From: Sulfuricurvum sp.
GTDB taxonomy: Bacteria; Campylobacterota; Campylobacteria; Campylobacterales; Sulfurimonadaceae
NCBI GenBank assembly: GCA_030696775.1
Contig: JAUYRN010000031.1
Coordinates: forward strand, 310,001-374,000
DNA length: 64,000 bases
Reading direction: 5' to 3'
A model generated the notes under the pieces. It was given only the letters and a program-made list of their open reading frames with translations. It made no database searches and was not told where the DNA came from. Every line of letters begins with the position of its first letter. Position 1 is the stretch's first letter. The translations under genes were made by a program, and so were the position numbers. Positions 60,540 to 64,000 of the stretch are shown here, one piece after another.

Positions 60540-61184
60540 TCATTTGCCTTTTACTAATGCACCATCGACCATACGGTAGATATGGTCACAACGTGCGGCT
60601 AACGCTTCATCGTGTGTTACGAGAAGCAATCCTGCATCATGCAAAATCAAATACTCCATAAAAAGATCCATCACTTCGGTAGCGGTAGCATGATCAAGAT
60701 TTCCTGTTGGTTCATCCGCGAAAATAAGACGCGGTTTTTTGGAAAGAATTCGTGCGATAGAGACACGCTGCTGCTGACCGCCTGAGAGTTCCGTCACTTT
60801 TTGTCCTATCACCTGCTGGATGCCAAGATTTACTAACAACTGAGGATCAATAGTTTCTCCCGCTAAAATCGCCGCGACTTCAAGGTTTTCGTATGCACTG
60901 AATCCTTTAAATAGATAGTGGCTTTGATAAATCAAACCCAAATCATGCCGGCGAAGCTGTACCAGCTGTTTATCATCCAAAGCATAAATATCTTTTCCAA
61001 AAAGTTCAACATTACCGCTATTGGGTTTTAAAAGTGAAGAAAGTATGTGTAATAAAGTTGATTTTCCGCTGCCGCTTACGCCTACAATAGCGATAGATTC
61101 ACGGGCATGCAATTCTAAAGAAATATCATTAAAAAGAGGATAATCAAAACGATGAGAAAGTGAGGTTGCTTTTAAAAGTATCAT
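60540..61184 (-). CDS. LolD-like ABC transporter ATPase
   Basis: A 214-residue ABC ATPase of the LolD/MacB/FtsE class. Walker A GVSGSGKST near residue 34, signature LSGGQQQR near 133, Walker B LIFADEP near 155, and the H-loop VTHD near 192. It is close to lipoprotein-release ATPases (LolD). No permease lies beside it; in Campylobacter the same gene also stands between fliR and tsf, so the partner is elsewhere. Confidence 0.9.
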   Translation of the reverse strand: MILLKATSLSHRFDYPLFNDISLELHARESIAIVGVSGSGKSTLLHILSSLLKPNSGNVELFGKDIYALDDKQLVQLRRHDLGLIYQSHYLFKGFSAYENLEVAAILAGETIDPQLLVNLGIQQVIGQKVTELSGGQQQRVSIARILSKKPRLIFADEPTGNLDHATATEVMDLFMEYLILHDAGLLLVTHDEALAARCDHIYRMVDGALVKGK

Positions 61185-61243
61185 AAGGGAATTATAGGAG
61201 AAAAATGTTTAAGGGGAGTAAAAAAAAGTGCGGTAACTGCGCT

Positions 61244-61309
61244 TGGGCTCTCTGCCGAAGAGAACCCAGTGTTAACGTAGCTATTCGAGACTTGTTCCGA
61301 TTAGCGTTA
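61244..61309 (+). repeat. Two-stem intergenic element, copy B
   Basis: Stem 1 is CTCT/AGAG around GCCGA, bounded by GGG/CCC. The shared AGTGTTAACGTAG follows, and stem 2 has outer TAACG/CGTTA with an inner CTA-TCG/CGA-TAG helix. The layout and sizes match copy A at 22538-22600, with stem 1 changed in both strands. On the leftward strand it lies between the tsf hairpin and an eight-T run (61220-61227), so part may act as the rpsB-tsf terminator. Confidence 0.55.
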
Positions 61310-61324
61310 AATAATGAAAAGCGA

Positions 61325-61364
61325 AAATGGTGTAAATCAAACCAAAGGTTTGTTTACGCCATTT
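61325..61364 (-). terminator. Long stem-loop spanning the tsf stop codon
   Basis: AAATGGTGTAAA-T-CAAACC (61325-61343), loop AAA, GGTTTG-TTTACGCCATTT (61347-61364): an 18-bp stem with one bulge and one G-U. It includes the last three codons and the stop of tsf. An eight-T run for the leftward transcript follows at 61220-61227, about 100 nt further on. It probably protects or ends the rpsB-tsf mRNA. Confidence 0.55.
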
Positions 61365-62421
61365 GAGCAGCGACTTCTTCTGCGAAGTTGTCTACTTTTT
61401 TCTCTAAGCCTTCGCCGACTTCGTATTTAACGAATTCAACGATGCTTGCTGTTCCGCCGTGAGCGGCAGCTTCTTTTGTCAATGCTTGCGCTACTGTCAT
61501 AGAATCATCCATAACGTAGTTTTGATCCAACAATGCAAGTTCTTTATCCAAAGTTGTATTGTCTGCTACGAAACGAGCCAATTGTCCAGGAATGATGTTT
61601 GCCCAAATTTTTTCAGGTTTGCCATCAGCTAGTAATTTTGCTTTGATCGCTTCTTCTGCCGTAGCCATAACTTCAGGAGTTAACTGAGACATAGAGATAT
61701 ACTGAGGAACGTTTTTGAGAGGTTTTTTCAAACGTGCAAGTTCTTCGTTCTCAGTTTTGATCGCTTCGATACGACCGATTGTTTCTTCTTGAACGTATAC
61801 AGGATCAAAATCATTGTAACTCATAGTAGTAGGTTTCATTGCAGATGCGTGCATTGCGATGTTACGTACCATTGGAGCCAATGCTGCTGCGGTTTTTTGA
61901 GAATCACATGTGATTGCTACCAAAACACCAACACGGCCGTTTGTGTGAACATAACCGTTTACACATCCGTTTTCGCCTGCATTAAGCGTTACAAAACGAC
62001 GAGTTACAATTTTTTCACCGATACGAGCTACTTGAGACGTAAAGTATTCTGAAAAAGTTCCTGTTTCGTATGACGTTTCATTCAACTCTTCTACTGAACT
62101 GACACCTGTAGTAAATACGTGTGCTGCAGTGTTGCCAACGAGAGCGATAAAGCCGTCATTTTTTGCAACAAAGTCCGTTTCAGAGTTAATTTCTACCAAA
62201 GAAGCAGAGGTAAATGTTTCAGAAACTTTAAGACCCAAAAGTCCTTCAGCTGCAACACGATCCGCTTTTTTAGCAGTTTGAGCCATACCACGGTCACGCA
62301 AAAATTCTTTTGCTTTTTCCATGTCGCCATCACACTCAGTGAGTGCTTTTTTACAATCCATCATAGGCGCATCAGTCGCCGTACGAAGGTCTTTGACCAT
62401 TGCTGCTGTTACGTCTGCCAT
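61354..62421 (-). CDS. tsf: Tsf, elongation factor Ts
   Basis: A 355-residue guanine-nucleotide exchange factor for EF-Tu. The N-terminal UBA-like domain starts [21 protein letters not shown], followed by AKEFLRDRG and the core [10 protein letters not shown]. It is longer than E. coli EF-Ts (283 residues) because of an extended core subdomain, as in other Campylobacterota. It follows rpsB by 2 nt in the universal rpsB-tsf order. Confidence 0.97.
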   Translation of the reverse strand: MADVTAAMVKDLRTATDAPMMDCKKALTECDGDMEKAKEFLRDRGMAQTAKKADRVAAEGLLGLKVSETFTSASLVEINSETDFVAKNDGFIALVGNTAAHVFTTGVSSVEELNETSYETGTFSEYFTSQVARIGEKIVTRRFVTLNAGENGCVNGYVHTNGRVGVLVAITCDSQKTAAALAPMVRNIAMHASAMKPTTMSYNDFDPVYVQEETIGRIEAIKTENEELARLKKPLKNVPQYISMSQLTPEVMATAEEAIKAKLLADGKPEKIWANIIPGQLARFVADNTTLDKELALLDQNYVMDDSMTVAQALTKEAAAHGGTASIVEFVKYEVGEGLEKKVDNFAEEVAAQMA

Positions 62422-62423
62422 GA

Positions 62424-63194
62424 TTACGCTTCTTCTGCTACTGCTGCAACAGGTGCTTCAACAGCTGCTGCTTCTGGAGCCATTTCTTCTTCAGTTACTT
62501 CTTCGTTTCCACCGTTACGAAGTGCTTTACCTTCGTTGATCGCTTCTGCCATTTCTTTACAGAAAAGTTGGATTGAACGGATAGCATCGTCATTTCCAGG
62601 GATTGGAATGTCGATTACGTCTGGATCACAGTTAGTATCAAGAGGTGCAACAACACGGATACCGAGGTGACGCGCTTCAAGAACTGCAATGTTTTCTTTT
62701 ACTGCATCGATAACGAACATCATGTCAGGCAAAGTTTTCATGTTACGGATACCACCAAGGTATGCGATCAATTTGTCTTTTTGGCGACCCATCATCAACG
62801 CTTCTTTTTTAGTTAAAAGACCCATTTGACCGTTTGCTTGCATCTCTTCGATGATTTCAAGTTTACGGATTGATTTTTGGATTGTTGGGAAGTTTGTCAA
62901 CATTCCACCCAACCAGCGGTTGTCAACGTATGGCATACCACATGAAATAGCTGCGTCACGGATAGCAACACGAGCTTGTTTTTTAGTTCCTACGAAAAGA
63001 ACCGTTTGTCCCTCAGCTGCAGCGTCAAGAACTTGTTGGTATGCGCTACGGAAAAAACGTAATGTTTTTTGTAGATCGATGATATAGATGTTTTTACGAA
63101 CGCCAAAAATGTATTTTTTCATTTTTGGATTCCAACGACGTGTTTGGTGACCGAAATGTACACCGCACTCTAAAAGGTCTTTCATAGTTACCAT
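62424..63194 (-). CDS. rpsB: RpsB, 30S ribosomal protein S2
   Basis: A 256-residue ribosomal protein. The family start [24 protein letters not shown] is clear, followed by [12 protein letters not shown] and the late [19 protein letters not shown]. The C-terminal 30 residues are A/E-rich. The frame is open upstream to 63308, but the ATG at 63194 follows AGGAG by 6 nt and gives the normal N-terminus. Confidence 0.97.
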   Translation of the reverse strand: MVTMKDLLECGVHFGHQTRRWNPKMKKYIFGVRKNIYIIDLQKTLRFFRSAYQQVLDAAAEGQTVLFVGTKKQARVAIRDAAISCGMPYVDNRWLGGMLTNFPTIQKSIRKLEIIEEMQANGQMGLLTKKEALMMGRQKDKLIAYLGGIRNMKTLPDMMFVIDAVKENIAVLEARHLGIRVVAPLDTNCDPDVIDIPIPGNDDAIRSIQLFCKEMAEAINEGKALRNGGNEEVTEEEMAPEAAAVEAPVAAVAEEA

Positions 63195-63516
63195 GAGTAA
63201 CTCCTGTATTAAAATATTTGCTCTTCGTTTACTTGGGCGATTATCAACAGAGCCGACGAAACATCGGATGCACGAGAACAATTTATTCGCTTGCGAATTT
63301 TTACTCACGTCATAAGAGGAGAGAAAATCGGCCGAATTTTACTTGTAATTCTCTTAATATCAGCTGTATTTACTACATATTTCAGGCATAATCACATCTT
63401 TATCACCAAATATTAATGATTTCAAATTGCTTTTATATAATTTTTGCTAATATCAGTGAAAGCAATGCGAGTGCATTGAATCAATAATTACACCACCAAA
63501 GACTTAAGGAGTCAAT
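63195..63516. promoter_or_regulatory. Divergent rpsB / DUF3373 upstream region
   Basis: This 322-bp gap holds the leftward rpsB leader (about 150 nt if the start is near 63340), long enough for the S2 autoregulation known in other bacteria, though I see no clear conserved structure. Rightward, a TATAAT at 63436-63441 serves the DUF3373 gene, with a TAAGGAG ribosome binding site at 63504-63510. No open frame of note is present. Confidence 0.45.
63436..63441 (+). promoter_or_regulatory. -10 element of the DUF3373 gene
   Basis: A perfect TATAAT in a T-rich setting (TTTTATATAATTTTT), 76 nt before the ATG at 63517, typical of Campylobacterota sigma-70 promoters. Confidence 0.5.
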
Positions 63517-64000
63517 ATGAAACAAAAGTTTTTAGGATCGATCGTCGCTGCAGCGCTCCTCTCTACAACTGTAATCGCTGATGATACACTCATGCAGCGG
63601 TTTGATAAAATGGAAAAAGAGATGGCAGCTCTCAAAGCCGAGATAAACTCTCTCAAAGCAGAAAAAGCGGTATCTGCTCAAAAAACAGCCATTGTTGCAG
63701 CACCTGTAAGTGAGAAAACAGCCGTAACTTCCAATGAGGATGTTGCGAAAGAGATCGATGACATTAAAGATCAGTTGAGCAGTATCAATAAAAAAACGAA
63801 TGGAAATAATCTCAAATTCGGCGTTGATTTCCGGACCAGTGTGGATAATCTCCAATACACAATGGCAGATGGAAGCAAACAAAAAAATGATGCTTTATTT
63901 AGCAACCGCTTATGGCTCAATATGAACTATGCTGCAACCAAAAATCTCAGTTTTACAGGGCAACTTGCTTATAATAAAACATTCGGTGATCGTTCAAAAT
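63517..64000 (+). CDS. DUF3373-family outer-membrane protein (partial)
   Basis: The first 161 codons; the gene continues past the right edge. A signal peptide (about 1-21, cleaved near VIA-DD) is followed by a short trimeric-type coiled coil (LMQRFDKMEKEMAALKAEI) and then beta-barrel sequence (FGVDFRTSVDNLQYTMADGS; NRLWLNMNYAATKNLSFTGQ). This matches DUF3373 outer-membrane proteins, which are common in Campylobacterota. Substrate is unknown. TAAGGAG lies 6 nt before the ATG. Confidence 0.85.
   Translation, partial: MKQKFLGSIVAAALLSTTVIADDTLMQRFDKMEKEMAALKAEINSLKAEKAVSAQKTAIVAAPVSEKTAVTSNEDVAKEIDDIKDQLSSINKKTNGNNLKFGVDFRTSVDNLQYTMADGSKQKNDALFSNRLWLNMNYAATKNLSFTGQLAYNKTFGDRSK

Noticed and set aside
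61244-61266. Glycine-riboswitch-like GCCGAAG motif
   Set aside because: Only the short loop resembles the riboswitch core; the conserved P1/P3 elements are missing and the neighbouring genes are unrelated to glycine.
63195-63308. N-terminal extension of rpsB
   Set aside because: The family N-terminus and a good AGGAG site both point to the ATG at 63194; the extra 38 codons are leader.

Overview
The window comes from a free-living member of the Campylobacterota (Epsilonproteobacteria), most likely a Sulfuricurvum/Sulfurimonas-type organism. I infer this from gene content and gene order recalled from Campylobacter and Helicobacter; no search was run. Supporting blocks are gapA-pgk-tpiA-fabI beside nadD-rsfS, the complex I operon followed by pflA, rpsB-tsf-ABC ATPase-fliR-acidic protein-gmk-tatA-argS, and an HP0268-type small protein beside miaB. 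MqnP (futalosine-type menaquinone synthesis) and a complex I without a normal NuoE/NuoF also fit. Almost all of the DNA is compact core genome with many 1-4 nt gene overlaps.

Layout. 1-1807: end of an operon that looks like a type II secretion / type IV pilus / competence assembly platform (PilM-, PilN- and PilO-like), preceded in the same transcript by a Xer-type recombinase, a DUF374 acyltransferase, miaB and an HP0268-like gene (to 4809). 4977-10285: nusA, an orphan peptide-type ABC permease, a large porin, a lipoprotein and fabI. 10395-14254: glycolytic genes tpiA, pgk, gapA, divergent from nadD-rsfS. 14311-20519: a tRNA-Arg(GCG) gene, then a 6.1 kb island (MarC-type membrane protein, PoxB-like pyruvate oxidase, KatG) closed by a 48 bp copy of the tRNA 3' end; no integrase is visible. 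20575-23543: two small proteins, mqnP, and the divergent miaA. 23518-43310: pflA and the 15-gene nuo operon (A-B-C-D-E-like-F-like-G2-G-H-I-J-K-L-M-N, transcribed leftward). 43626-43702: tRNA-Arg(CCU). 43822-51554: AAA+ ATPase, acyl-CoA ligase, FadL, endonuclease IV, lipoprotein, aldo/keto reductase, J-domain protein. 51590-54451: a decayed aguB fragment, a secreted hydrolase with a lipoprotein partner, and intact aguB. 54563-64000: FlaC-like flagellin, argS, tatA, gmk, an acidic receiver protein, a PLD-like protein, fliR, an ABC ATPase, tsf, rpsB, and the start of a DUF3373 outer-membrane protein.

The most notable points are: (1) the tRNA-bounded oxidative-stress/pyruvate island without an integrase; (2) a complex I whose NuoF position is held by a NuoF-remnant/GltD-type fusion that lacks one N3-cluster cysteine, beside two tandem NuoG paralogs, one with an internally repeated charged insert; (3) a nitrilase pseudogene that, with its intact parent, brackets a secreted hydrolase/lipoprotein pair; (4) a two-copy intergenic element with compensatory base changes in a stem; (5) several GTCAT...ATGAC palindromic repeats; (6) one acidic motif shared by two unrelated proteins at opposite ends of the window. 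I saw no CRISPR array, no complete insertion sequence and no rRNA.
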